Positions 55,175 to 64,000 of a stretch of DNA of 64,000 nucleotides are shown piece by piece (position 1 is the first letter of the stretch; every line of letters begins with the position of its first letter). The stretch comes from Falciphora oryzae (taxonomy: Eukaryota > Ascomycota > Sordariomycetes > Magnaporthales > Magnaporthaceae), in NCBI GenBank assembly GCA_000733355.1, contig JNVV01000035.1, positions 135,682 to 199,681 of the forward strand, written 5' to 3'. The notes under the pieces are model-generated. The model was not told where the DNA came from. It saw only the letters and a program-made list of their open reading frames with translations, and made no database searches. The translations under genes and the position numbers were made by a program.

Positions 55175-55650
55175 AGTGCCGGAAGTAGGGTTGGTAGGTA
55201 AAAGGAAGAGTTGTGGGCAATGTAGATAAAGTATATTAGTCGTTCTGCTACTTGTTTTTCATCTGGAACCAGCACGCCACAGGCTTCCCCTTATATACTA
55301 CGAGAATACCTGGCTTTTGGGCTTTCGAAAGAGCCCATCACCGGCCTCAGAGGCCCTCTAGACCCTCCAGAACGCGACGCTATTCCCACCTGCGTTGACA
55401 CGCTGCACAGCCGCTTTTATTTTTGGGAATAGCTTCTATTTTCACCGTTTGTGCCTTTTGCTTTTTATAGATAGACGTTCCCTGTCTGCCTTGGATGTGA
55501 ATCCACCGAAAAACAGGGTCAAATATACATGATCAGCCACAGGGCTATCCCGGGCGTTGTCTCCACGTCGAGAATTAAGCTTAAATCAAGGCAAAAAACC
55601 ACAAGGGGGGTCAAAAAACCAAAAACCGCATAGTATTGAACAGGCCCTAA

Positions 55651-55871
55651 TTTGCAAAAGAAATAAAAAAAAAAAAAAAAAAAGGAAAAGAGACTAGCTA
55701 GAAGTATGGCTTGAGGAAATTGCATGATATGGGCGGAAATGTGTTCCTTGGGTCATGGCTTTTTGTGGCCTTGGACTGGCCGACCACTGGCTGCGAGACT
55801 AGCTGAGCCGCCTGGAGCGACGATTGGGCTGAGGCACGGTAAAAGCCCCGACCAGGTCCCTCGCAAGGCAT
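55651..55871. other. spacer right of Harbinger element
   Basis: It contains a poly-A run at about 55667-55683 and the 3' flank of the next gene. Confidence 0.4.
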
Positions 55872-56453
55872 TTAATAATCGCAGTGGCTGCTGCTCCGCC
55901 TGCGGCTGTGGTGGCGCTTCTCGCCATAGTAGACCCTGGTCGGCTCGACGACGGGCGGCATCTGCGTGGTCGTGGTCGACGTGACGCGCACGGCGCTCCT
56001 GCTCCTGCTGCCGCGGCCGCGCGAGTGCGAGTGATGATGGTGGCCGCCGTGGTGGCTGTGGTGGCTGTGGTGGCGGCTCCGGCTGGGGCGCGTGTAGCCG
56101 TCGCCGACGCCGTGGATCTCCTGGGTGTAGTACGACTGGCTGCGGGGCCGGCGGCCCTTCTCCTCCTCGTAGCTCTGGCTCGTTTGCTTGATCAGGGCGC
56201 ACCGGAAGATCCAGCACAGCAGCAGGAAGCCGACGACGGAGCCGATGACGATGCCCGCGATGGCGCCGCCGCTGAGGGTGCTGCCGCTCGTCGTCGTGAC
56301 GACGTCGCCGCTGAGGGTGCTGCCGCTCGTCGTCGTGACGACGTCGCCGCCGAGGGGGACGACGGTCACGGTCGCTTGGCGCGGCAGCAGGACGCGGCTC
56401 GCGGCGCCGTCCGCTGTGGTTCGGGTGGCGAGGGGGTTTGCGACTGGAGCCAT
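55872..56453 (-). CDS. single-pass membrane protein with His/Arg/Ser-rich tail
   Basis: 193 aa in one exon. A Ser/Thr-rich N-terminal region contains GDVVTTTSGSTLS twice in tandem (a 39-bp DNA repeat at about 56262-56352). It is followed by SGGAIAGIVIGSVVGFLLLCWIF, a GxxxG-rich transmembrane helix, and a positively charged juxtamembrane segment. The cytosolic tail is rich in His, Ser and Arg (SRHHSHHSHHGG, SRSRSAVRVTS) and ends RRRSSSHCDY. The architecture (glycosylatable ectodomain, one TM, basic tail) is that of fungal wall-sensor-like or Mid2-like proteins. The N-terminus has no obvious signal peptide, so a type III topology is likely. Function unknown. Confidence 0.75.
   Translation of the reverse strand: MAPVANPLATRTTADGAASRVLLPRQATVTVVPLGGDVVTTTSGSTLSGDVVTTTSGSTLSGGAIAGIVIGSVVGFLLLCWIFRCALIKQTSQSYEEEKGRRPRSQSYYTQEIHGVGDGYTRPSRSRHHSHHSHHGGHHHHSHSRGRGSRSRSAVRVTSTTTTQMPPVVEPTRVYYGEKRHHSRRRSSSHCDY
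56262..56352 (-). repeat. in-frame 39-bp tandem duplication
   Basis: Two adjacent copies of a 39-bp unit (GCCGCTGAGGGTGCTGCCGC and onward to GACGACGTC on the plus strand) encode GDVVTTTSGSTLS twice. The copies look identical, indicating a recent or homogenised duplication. Confidence 0.85.
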
Positions 56454-57339
56454 TCTGGGGGTTCAAAGTATGTAGACTGTGTGTGTCTGGTGTCAATGCG
56501 CCGACCAGAGGCTCATGGGGTTTCCTAATCGGGTATTGGTGGACAGACGGTCGCTTAGGACACGACAGCGTGCGTGCGTGCTGCAGTCTGACCCGAGGCA
56601 AAGCGAACAGCACGGGGCAATTGCAAACAAACACCAGCGGCGTGGCCGTCTGCGCTTCTCGAAGATCTACGCAAAAAAACGGTACCGGGTCAAAGCAGTC
56701 ACATGGAAGGCCTTCGATTTCCGCGTGGGCAATCGCCTGGTTTTAATCGCTCACTGAGACATCCATGATGCCGACTCGCGACGCGCAGTTAGTGTCGCAA
56801 AGGCTGGTGTCTGGCGCAAAAAGTTGGAATCGGAATGACGTTATGCTGCTCCTCGGGGCTTGTCCACCGCCCTCCCAGGCGCCCCAACGACCAGGTTGTC
56901 GAATGGGGATGGAGAAAATCAAGGCTCGTCACGCTCGAGATCTCGATTTTGCTCCGGATGGGATCCACATCTCGTCTGTGCCTTGGTGGTGCTGGTGCTG
57001 ATGGAGGGTGGCTAGCGTGACATTCACTCCACTTGATGTCTGGCGTTTCCGGCCTGCTCGATCAGTCCTTGACCACCACGCGGGAACCCTGGCGTGACGG
57101 TCATGGAAAACGGGTGGCTAGGAAGGTCAGCTCGAGATGTTCGCCGCCAGATATGACTTGTGTAAGCAGTGTTTTGCCCTCTATGTCAAGCCTGCCCATC
57201 GTGCTGGGGCACGGCACACTGGCGACTTTCTTCTCCCCGCCCACAGCATCTCGATTCACGGATTGCCCACCATTGTCCCACGTGAGACCCTGCAGACTTG
57301 AGCCCTCCACTATCCCACACCATCATCAATCAATCACAA
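56454..57339. other. intergenic
   Basis: Promoter of the membrane protein gene and unassigned sequence. No gene recognised. Confidence 0.45.
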
Positions 57340-57410
57340 GCGTGTGTGGTTTAAGGGTAAAATCCATCGTTGCCATCGATGGGCTCCCGGTTCGAGTCCG
57401 GGCACACGCA
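57340..57410 (+). tRNA. tRNA-Gly (GCC)
   Basis: 71 nt. The acceptor stem GCGTGTG (57340-57346) pairs with CACACGC (57403-57409), discriminator A. Anticodon stem CATCG/CGATG with loop TTGCCAT puts anticodon GCC at 57372-57374. The T-arm CCCGG-TTCGAGT-CCGGG is perfect, and the D-loop AAGGGTAAA follows the short glycine type. No intron. Confidence 0.95.
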
Positions 57411-57778
57411 TTATTCCGTCCTTTAGAGCTCCTCTTTGGAGCGGTTGATTTTTTGTGCCCTCGAGTCTTCCCACTTTAGGCAGCCGCCATTCAATCCTCT
57501 CAATCTCCACAGACCAGCACGCATTGGTTTTGCAGCCGCGCACCTTTCCAGCTTGAGCCCTTAATTTCAATGGCGCGGCCCCTGATTTGCTGGCTCGTAC
57601 CTCAGCTGGCGACGATGGGCTTCAACCTGCGACCGCTTGTCTTTTCATGATGGTATTACCATCCTTTTTTTTTTCCCCTTGGACCATGGAGTCTGGCGGC
57701 TTTGTATCAGGATGAAGAGTACGACTTGATGTCTGGATTATAGCACAATTTTCTGTTCAGTTGTTTCTTTCCACGAGG
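57411..57778. other. spacer between tRNA-Gly and CorA gene
   Basis: Includes a T-run near 57449 suited to Pol III termination and the upstream region of the CorA gene. Confidence 0.5.
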
Positions 57779-60712
57779 ATGTTGAGGAAGAAACAAAAAG
57801 TCAACGCCGACGGCGGCGAAGCAGGTCGCGGCTACGATCTCGAATGGCCCTCGTCGCAGAGGTGGAATCCGCAGTACAACGTGCCGCGCAACTCGACCGA
57901 ACGAAGCGACAGCGCTCCCCGGATCCAGGGAATTGCCGCCCCTGCATTTGCTCCCCAGCACTATGGCGACACTGCAAACGATCCGAGGGACAGCGGGGAC
58001 GGGGACGATGGCGTGCCCAGTCTCAGCCACTGGCTTGAGACCTTGGCCGAGCTCTACATGAACGATCTCGACAACCGTGCCCGCTGGGACCCGCGCTGGC
58101 TCAACATCACTCGCCGCGAGCGCTTCCAAGGTCTGGGTAGCGCCCGCGTCACTGTTGTCGACTACCTAGAGCGTGCTGTCGTCCGCGACACCTTTACTGC
58201 CACCGAAGAGAGCGGCGCCCGCAGTGGGAGAAGAAGCAGCAGCGAAAAGCGCCGCCTCGCCGCCGCCCTGAACGTCCGGCCCTCCGACAGCAAGCTGCGC
58301 GTGGTCGTCGTGGCCGACCTAAGCCGCTTCGTCATGGGCGCGCTGGGTCAGCTGTTCGAGGTCGACCCGGAGTTCTGGTTCGAGCACCTGACCAACTCGG
58401 GCTACTGCGCCAGCGACGCCAACCTCAAGGTCAAGAACGCCGTCTGGATGAACTGGGCCCAGCGCGAGACCCGCTTCCGCCACCGCGCCCTTCCCGGCCC
58501 GGGCCAGCCCACCGAGTGGAACGTCGACCGCCGACGCCTTCGCCGCGGCCGCCAGCAGCAGCAGCAGCGCCCTGCGGCCAGGTGGGCGCACATGCGCTGG
58601 GGTCGCCTGGGGCTGCTGCACTACCTCGGCCGCGAGGGCTTCCACGAAGAGGAGATCGAGATGCGCATAGGCGGCGATGGGCGGCTGCTCATAGAGCGCG
58701 ACGTCGCCCTCAACAAATTTGGCCTGCCCATAAGGTCCAGCCTTAAGAACCAGGCTGTCTCTCTGCCTCCCCCGGGGGGCAAACCGAAAACGACAGGCGA
58801 AGAGTTCTTTGGCCCCTTCGGCGGCGCCAGCGAGCCGCCCAAGCTGGACGCCGGGGGAAAAGAGGGGTCGGCTCGCGTCAAGGCGTCAAACGTCTATCGG
58901 CCCTACAGCACTTTCACCAACCTTCCCAAAAACCGCAAGAACTGGAAAAACCGCGATCTCCGTGTCATGGCCCCCGAGGGCGCCAGCATCTGGTCCGGTG
59001 CCGACGCGGAGGGCAGACAGGTTGTGCTGGTGGTGCTGGATCCGCCTCGGGCGATGCGCAACGTCAAAACTGGTGAGGCCACGCCGTCCCTGACCTTCAT
59101 GCCCCGGCCCATGGAGATCGAGGCCTACACGGACGAGGAGGCGTGGCGCACAGCCGATCCGAATGAGACCTATCTCGATCCTCCGCCTCTGCCCCTGACT
59201 AAAGATGAGCGCAGGGCCGAGGAGAAAGCCGCTAAGAGGCTGCGCCTCAAGCAAAAAGCAAGAAGGAGGGCGTTGGAGAAGGAGGCAAAGAAAAAGGCGG
59301 CGGCGGCGGCAGGAAAAACTGATGGTTCAGTCGGAGACAAGGCAGGCCCTGATGTCGTCGCTACGGAGGAGGATGGCCCCGACGATGACGACATGTCCAT
59401 GGCCTCGTGCCACAGCGAAAGCAGCTACTCGGAGGACGAGTACCGGGAGGGACACCGCAACAAGTACAAGATCGCGAGGTGGTATGCACGCGACCGCGAC
59501 TTTGCGCGCAAGTATGCACTGCCGACGGACGAGCTGGTGCTGCGGTACATCATCGGTCAAGAACAGGATGGTCCTAGCAGAGGAGAGCGCTCCCCTTTCC
59601 TCGCCGTCGCCACCCTGGCCAAGATCTCGCTCGACGATCTCTGGCGGCTGCTCGCCGAGATGCGGCTGACGCTAGATCACATCGATGCCGATATGGCCAC
59701 CGACCTGCACCTGCACTTGGTCGAGGTCGTAGGGATCACGATGCAGAAGGACCTGTCCTGGGCTCGCGACACAACGCGCGAGCTGCACGAGTATGTGGCC
59801 CAGCTAACACAAGCCTTCTCGGCACTGTGCCCGCCCGACTCACAGCATGCCCAAAATGGCGAGGACAGCTGCGCAAACGAACACCAAGACCTCGTCGCCG
59901 AGATGGCCGCCCTGGCCAAGGAGGTGGAAAGATTTCAGGCCCGGATCGAATCGACTCTTCAGCTTCTCCTGACCTCAATCGGACTCGCCCAGAGCGCGCT
60001 CGTCATAAGCCAGACGTCGGGCATCAACAAGCTGACCGAGCTCGCCTTCATCTTCATCCCGCTCTCCTTCATCACCTCGGTCTTCTCCATGCAGGTCGCC
60101 GAAATGACGACGGACCCGCCGGGCATCTGGATCTGGGGGGTAACGCTCGCCGTCGTCTTCGTCGTCACCTACAGCATCCGCATCTTCCTCCGCTCACCCT
60201 CGATCCGCCGCGCCGGCGTCATCGTGCGCGCCACCATCATGAACCGCTTCACGTCCAGCTCGTCGGCCTCGTCATCGAACCGCCTCAACAGCCTCAGCAC
60301 GCGCGCCGTCGTCAAGTTCACGTTCGCCATGGCCTTCACCATCTTCCTCTTCAGCCCCGTCTTCTTCTCCATCGTGTTCCTCTACTTCGCCACCTATCTG
60401 GTCTGGTTCGCCACCGCGGCCGTGTCCGTCTACTTCCTGGCCGCGCGCTGGCCCGACCCGCTGGCCCTGGGCCTCTGCTTCGGCGTCGGGCTGCCGCTCT
60501 CCGTTCTGGGCTTCTGGCTCAGGATCCGGTTCGAGGCCGAGGTCGACGACGCGCTGGAGCGGATCCTCCACATGCCCATCCTCCTGAAGACGATGACCAA
60601 GATCCGCGACCGCGTGCTGCCGAACAAGTGGTACTACGACAACGAGACGGACGCGGACCTGGCGAGGGAGGGGTACAGCACGTACGCGAAACAGCAGGCG
60701 GTGGGCACCTAG
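57779..60712 (+). CDS. large CorA-family (Mg2+ transporter-like) membrane protein
   Basis: 977 aa in one exon from the ATG at 57779. The N-terminal cytosolic half contains FRHRALPGPGQPTEWNVDRR, WAHMRWGRLGLLHYLGREGF, a Lys/Ala/Glu-rich coiled segment (about 490-530) and an acidic stretch. The CorA-like stalk follows: LVAEMAALAKEVERFQARIE, LLTSIGLAQSALVISQTSGI and LTELAFIFIPLSFITSVFSM with transmembrane helix 1 (about 752-773). Helix 2 is IWIWGVTLAVVFVVTYSI. The position of the GMN selectivity motif reads SMQ. At least two or three more hydrophobic segments follow (about 855-925), an extension beyond the usual two helices. The ion specificity is therefore uncertain. It resembles fungal CorA-like proteins annotated with very long cytosolic domains. 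Confidence 0.85.
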   Translation: MLRKKQKVNADGGEAGRGYDLEWPSSQRWNPQYNVPRNSTERSDSAPRIQGIAAPAFAPQHYGDTANDPRDSGDGDDGVPSLSHWLETLAELYMNDLDNRARWDPRWLNITRRERFQGLGSARVTVVDYLERAVVRDTFTATEESGARSGRRSSSEKRRLAAALNVRPSDSKLRVVVVADLSRFVMGALGQLFEVDPEFWFEHLTNSGYCASDANLKVKNAVWMNWAQRETRFRHRALPGPGQPTEWNVDRRRLRRGRQQQQQRPAARWAHMRWGRLGLLHYLGREGFHEEEIEMRIGGDGRLLIERDVALNKFGLPIRSSLKNQAVSLPPPGGKPKTTGEEFFGPFGGASEPPKLDAGGKEGSARVKASNVYRPYSTFTNLPKNRKNWKNRDLRVMAPEGASIWSGADAEGRQVVLVVLDPPRAMRNVKTGEATPSLTFMPRPMEIEAYTDEEAWRTADPNETYLDPPPLPLTKDERRAEEKAAKRLRLKQKARRRALEKEAKKKAAAAAGKTDGSVGDKAGPDVVATEEDGPDDDDMSMASCHSESSYSEDEYREGHRNKYKIARWYARDRDFARKYALPTDELVLRYIIGQEQDGPSRGERSPFLAVATLAKISLDDLWRLLAEMRLTLDHIDADMATDLHLHLVEVVGITMQKDLSWARDTTRELHEYVAQLTQAFSALCPPDSQHAQNGEDSCANEHQDLVAEMAALAKEVERFQARIESTLQLLLTSIGLAQSALVISQTSGINKLTELAFIFIPLSFITSVFSMQVAEMTTDPPGIWIWGVTLAVVFVVTYSIRIFLRSPSIRRAGVIVRATIMNRFTSSSSASSSNRLNSLSTRAVVKFTFAMAFTIFLFSPVFFSIVFLYFATYLVWFATAAVSVYFLAARWPDPLALGLCFGVGLPLSVLGFWLRIRFEAEVDDALERILHMPILLKTMTKIRDRVLPNKWYYDNETDADLAREGYSTYAKQQAVGT

Positions 60713-61835
60713 ACCTGGAGAGGGGCCGCCCAGACGGATCGTCGTAACGGCCAGTCTTGTGGCACGAAATGAAGCGCAGAAATGAATACGGTCTAAAGAT
60801 CACGGAATGGGATGTTCGTTTAACGGTGTCGGATGCTGTCCTGTACCCTTGGGCGAGTTGGAAAAAAAAAGGGAAGGAGCACCCGCCCGGGCAGGCAGGC
60901 AGGCAGCGTTATCAGCCCGAAGTCGAGGCCTACCCTCAACAAGCTCCCGCGGCACTCGGGGATGGTTGAGTGGTTGAGCCTCGGGCTTCCCGCCTTCCAA
61001 TTCCCAACGTCGTGAGTTCGAGTATGAGTGTGGTCAGGTGTCCTAATTTAGGTATAAAGTTCCTGCGTCCTCTGCTCGATGAAAAGAGTCTTGGTAAAAC
61101 CAGCACACCCCAAGCAGGTTTTCGTAGCCGGACCACCTAAAAAACATAAAGGTGGTCTGGTGAGCTTTTTGCAATTTTTTTTTCTCTTTTCTTCCCAGCA
61201 ACTGTGCGCCGTGACCATGACGTTGCAATGTCGCCGCCGAAGTGACGGTTCGCCAAGCGTGATCGGTGGGCGCGAGTCCCTGATGTTGAAAAGAGCCGGA
61301 TAGGGTTTCTTTCGCCCTTTCCCCCCAAAAAATGCCATAACATTCCAGTGCAGACGCCCACGCAAAAGTTTTCCTTGGCCTACAATAGGACCTGACCGCC
61401 TGCACCTTCCTTGGTATAGGCGTGGCCGCCTCGAAAGACAGACAGATGAAAGCGCGTCGCCTGGGCAGCCACGCAGCTCCTACCATTCCACCCCTTGGCT
61501 GCCGTCACCAAGAAAGTGTGGCAGGCACTAGCCAAGCCCTCCGCCTCCGAACGCGTCCTCCGTGTCTGAGCCTATCGGAGCCGAACACCGTCGTCCCGCA
61601 TCTCCTGAGCCTTTGTTCTTTTTTTTTTTTTTTGTTCTTTTTGTCTAGGCCGCTTGTGTTCGGTGACAGGTCTACTACTTTAATATATACTACATAATTT
61701 ACGGCCATCTCCGCCGCGCTTTGCTCATCTGGCATCAGGAGAGAGTTGCCTGCTTGACGAAAGACACTTTGTTCTGTAGAACAGGACAAGACAGAAACAC
61801 CTACGCTCAGTTGCATCAGATCACCAGCCCGCAGA
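60713..61835. other. intergenic
   Basis: No gene supported. It includes a tRNA-like fragment near 60960-61030 that does not fold completely and a T-run at 61619-61633. Confidence 0.45.
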
Positions 61836-62116
61836 ATGTCTTCTATTACCCTCAGCACCCTCGCTGCGCCCCCGCCTTCCTACACCGAATCCGGCAACCC
61901 CGGAACCACTGACCAGCCACCCGCGCCCGCGCCCCCACCAACGACACACCACCACCACAACCACCACCCAGGTTCGCCCACCTCCCGCTGCGGGGAACCG
62001 TCCCCGAAGGGCAGCGCTACCTATCCGCAACCCTCAGCATCGTAACGCTCGTCCTGGCCGCCGTGGCCGGGCGCCAGTTCGGGCGCGGCCGCTGGAGTGC
62101 CGTCGGACTGCCGTAG
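61836..62116 (+). pseudogene. possible truncated membrane-protein gene at repeat border
   Basis: The ATG at 61836 opens MSSITLSTLAAPPPSYTESG and a proline/histidine-rich run (PPPTTHHHHNHHP). The frame ends at 62045, but the +1 frame from about 61973 reads RYLSATLSIVTLVLAAVAG, a plausible transmembrane helix, to a stop near 62116. A frameshift, or an intron I could not place, would join them. The hairpin repeat starts right after it, so the gene may have been truncated by insertion. Confidence 0.3.
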
Positions 62117-62149
62117 GCTAGGCGAAAACCCACCCACGGGTACCCAATT

Positions 62150-63237
62150 CAACCCGTGGGTCGACCCAAAATTTGGACCCAAACCCAAAAAATGGGTAAC
62201 GTGGTTCACCAGCGAGTCGGTCAAACCACCGAGTCGATCACTTCGAAATCCCATATTAAACGCGATTTTCGACACCCTTCCTAACTCGGCCAATTTAAGC
62301 CTAAATTTAACTAAATTTAAAAAGATTAACGTGGTTCACCACCGAGCGACACAGACCACCGAGCGACACACTTGCAAAATGCATATTAAACAGCGTTTTT
62401 TTTCAACCAAATAACTCGCTTAATTTACACCCAAATTGTACCAAAATTTACATAAAGATATTTAACTATATAGAGAAATTAATATATTTTTTTCGGATTT
62501 TTATTATTACTTCGTTAGGGTGAGTTTTAAACACTGTGTAAAACACTGTGCACTTTTTCCAATTTTGTCGAACTAACCCCAATTAAGTAATAATAAAAAT
62601 CCGAAAAAAATATATTAATTTCTTTATATAGTTAAATATCTCTATATAAATTTTGGTACAATTTGGGTGTAAATTAAGCGAGTTATTTGGTTGAAAAAAA
62701 ACGCTGTTTAATATGCATTTTTGTTACAATCAGGCTCTGCTCCTAGGGTAGGACACCTAGGGAGGGTGCTGAACAGTACACTTGACAGGGGTTGCTTCAG
62801 GGGAACCGGGAAACTGGTGACAGAAGCTTAGATTGCTTGCCCAAGGGGGTACCTTGGAGCTAACTTAGGTTGACTGATGCCGATGCCTCAGTCAAAGCTA
62901 TCTAACCGTGGAAGAACCTTTCCCTTATATACACGACCTGGTCCTTCCCAATTTGTGCTATGTCTGCTATGTCGCATATCAGACATATCACCTTGAGGTC
63001 ACGTGTCCTTCCACGTGACCCTTCCTTTTCCAAGTGCGGGGTTGAGGGTGCTTCCTTCCCGGGGCTTGACCCAGGCCTCCTGTCCCCGCCACCTGTATGG
63101 TCGTAACAATTTTGCAAGTGTGTCGCTCGGTGGTCTGTGTCGCTCGGTGGTGAACCACGTTATAACATTTTTAAATTTGGTTTAATTTGTGTTTGAATTG
63201 GCCAAGTTAGCAAGGGTGTCGAAAATCGCGTTTAATA
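62150..63237. repeat. large hairpin-forming inverted repeat, interrupted
   Basis: The left arm (about 62253-62526) and the right arm (62571-62721 continued at 63114-63237) are reverse complements with few mismatches around a 44-bp loop holding AAACACTGTG twice. Shared blocks include ATTAAACGCGATTTTCGACA, AACGTGGTTCACCACCGAGC and GGATTTTTATTATTAC. The left side also has a tandem pair of the AACGTGGTTCACCA unit at 62198 and 62328 (130-bp offset). The right arm is split by a solo LTR and cut off by a pogo-like insertion. No coding potential. Confidence 0.85.
62722..63108. repeat. solo LTR inserted in the hairpin
   Basis: 387 bp beginning TGTTACAATCAGGC and ending GGTCGTAACA, with inverted TGTTAC/GTAACA termini. 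The flanks are ATTTT on both sides (62717-62721 and 63109-63113). Removing it restores continuity of the hairpin arm. It is unrelated in sequence to the copia LTRs at 36.6 and 44.1 kb. Confidence 0.9.
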
Positions 63238-64000
63238 AGTCAAGACCCCTGTTTTCCGCCCCCCCCCCCCCACTTTCCGCCACCCCGATCTGCAACGCCC
63301 TGCATCCAACACGTCCATTTCATTCCGCAATTGTGATCTTTCCTAACCAATTACAATACAATCAGATATATGGTCCGAATCGTCAGATGCAGGAGATTTC
63401 TCTAGATCCATTGGCAGATCGCCATCTTCCTGTTGTGCACGCCTAATATCGTCAATCCTTACAAAGGCCTCGTTTGGGTCCGGAAGCACCTTTTTCCGCC
63501 GCAACGGCCGTGCAACCTCCAATTCTGCCTGTAAGCGTATGCTTTTTTGCTTAGAGGTAACCAAAGCGATATCTTTCTCGTTGTAAGCCTTAGTAAGCTT
63601 TTGGAACAACAAACGGGCCGTCCGGCCGAGCCGGAAGTTGTGGGCAAAAGTGGCCATTTGGGTGCGCATCTGGATCGTCGTTTTGGGGGTTTGCAACACC
63701 ATATCCAATGGTATAAAGTACTTAAAATAGGTACTTTGAGCAACCCTTTCGGCCTCCAAAGCGGCCTTTGCAGCCTGGGACGCTTTGGCGTTGCTATTTT
63801 TAAAGAGAAGGGGGCTTATGAGAGGTTTACTGATCCTTAGGGGCCACAGCCCGGTAGCAGCCTAACCCGCTTTAATAATACGGGGTATAAAGGCCTCCTC
63901 CTTTGCTTTGTGATAGCAGTTAAGAAAATGACGTTTTCCTATCACAGTTGACGTGCAAAAGGCTGTAAAAAAGCCGCTGTGCCGGCGGTAGGCTTCCTTA
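63238..64000 (-). mobile_element. second pogo/Fot1-like element, incomplete at window end
   Basis: It begins AGTCAAGACCCCTGTTTTCC after a TA (63236-63237), built like the AGTCGGGTACCCC ends of the element at 45402, and includes a C-run of about 13. The minus strand at about 63900-63343 encodes a transposase C-terminus (DMVLQTPKTTIQMRTQMATF, KVLPDPNEAFVRIDDIRRAQ and an acidic end) that parallels the end of the 45.5-kb copy (VVPDPNETFVTGRQVYLA). The other end and the catalytic part lie outside the window. Confidence 0.75.
63343..63900 (-). CDS. pogo-like transposase, C-terminal part (runs toward window end)
   Basis: An open frame reading leftward contains a basic PLRRKKVLPDPNEAF segment and an acidic tail (DSDHISDCIVIG) before the stop at 63343. 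At least the last about 140 residues are uninterrupted, in contrast to the older pogo copy. This is the region after the DDE core, so activity cannot be judged. Confidence 0.65.

Larger units (their letters stand above)
51700..55647 (+). mobile_element. PIF/Harbinger DNA transposon, apparently autonomous
   Basis: 3,948 bp. The left end GGGGCTGTTCAATACTATCG and the inward-read right end GGGCCTGTTCAATACTATGC form inverted repeats that continue into GGTTTTTGGTTTTTT-type tracts. TAA is present on both sides (51697-51699 and 55648-55650). The two genes diagnostic of the superfamily are both open and uninterrupted: a DDE transposase (52094-53338, plus) and a Myb/SANT-like protein (54326-55174, minus), arranged convergently. 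Unlike the copia and pogo copies nearby, the coding sequence shows no stops and little AT drift, so the insertion is probably recent. Confidence 0.92.

Noticed and set aside
59827..60747. 306-codon plus-strand frame overlapping the CorA gene
   Set aside because: Frame-shifted shadow, very rich in Arg/His/Pro; the CorA frame has membrane helices and family motifs.
60956..61040. tRNA-like sequence (GGTTGAGTGGTTGAGCC ... GAGTTCGAGT)
   Set aside because: The D-arm and a TTCGAGT loop look like a Leu/Ser tRNA, but the T-stem and acceptor stem do not pair, so it is at most a decayed fragment.

Overview
The window is nuclear DNA of a filamentous ascomycete (Pezizomycotina), most likely a Sordariomycete. 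The evidence is short introns (56-154 bp) with GTAAGT/GTATGT-type donors and CTAAC-type branch points, GC-rich coding sequence, a fungal protein repertoire (HET domain, AA9, GH131, GH6 and CBM1 proteins, small cysteine-rich secreted proteins) and C-to-T style decay of transposons that resembles RIP. Species cannot be fixed from the sequence. Splice sites below were placed by eye from frame continuity and consensus sites.

Layout: 0.6-35.2 kb is mostly gene space. In order it holds a GPI-type CAP/PR-1 protein, an SDR oxidoreductase, an NmrA-like protein, a decayed region with a Clr5-like segment split by a MITE, a plasma-membrane/vacuolar-type Ca2+ ATPase, an AA7-type FAD oxidase, two small cysteine-rich secreted proteins (one BAS2-like), a HET-domain protein, a low-complexity secreted protein, a LITAF-like zinc-ribbon protein and another small secreted protein. 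Four plant-cell-wall genes then follow within 7.5 kb: a feruloyl-esterase-like CE1 enzyme, a GH6 cellobiohydrolase, a GH131 beta-glucanase with CBM1, and an AA9 LPMO. The only other gene seen among them is a tRNA-Asn. Together they cover hemicellulose ester cleavage, chain-end cellulose hydrolysis, beta-glucan hydrolysis and oxidative cleavage.

36.6-55.6 kb is a transposon-dominated block. It contains a full-length, RIP-like decayed Ty1/copia element on the minus strand (LTRs and 5-bp TSD ACCAC), two further solo LTRs of the same family, a decayed pogo/Fot1-like element with TA duplications, a Harbinger-type MITE carrying an assembly gap, and an apparently intact two-gene PIF/Harbinger transposon (DDE transposase plus Myb/SANT-like protein, TIRs, TAA duplication). 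Two genes lie inside the block: a small secreted protein and a kinase-like protein.

55.7-62 kb returns to gene space: a single-pass membrane protein with a histidine/arginine-rich tail, a tRNA-Gly and a large CorA-family transporter. The last 2 kb is a nest of repeats: a long hairpin-forming inverted repeat, a solo LTR inserted in it (TSD ATTTT), and the start of a second pogo-like transposon that runs off the window.

The most striking observations are the intact Harbinger element next to a related MITE, an AA9 gene whose linker and CBM1 persist in frame beyond a TGA stop, a MITE sitting in an open reading frame, and the nested hairpin at the right edge.
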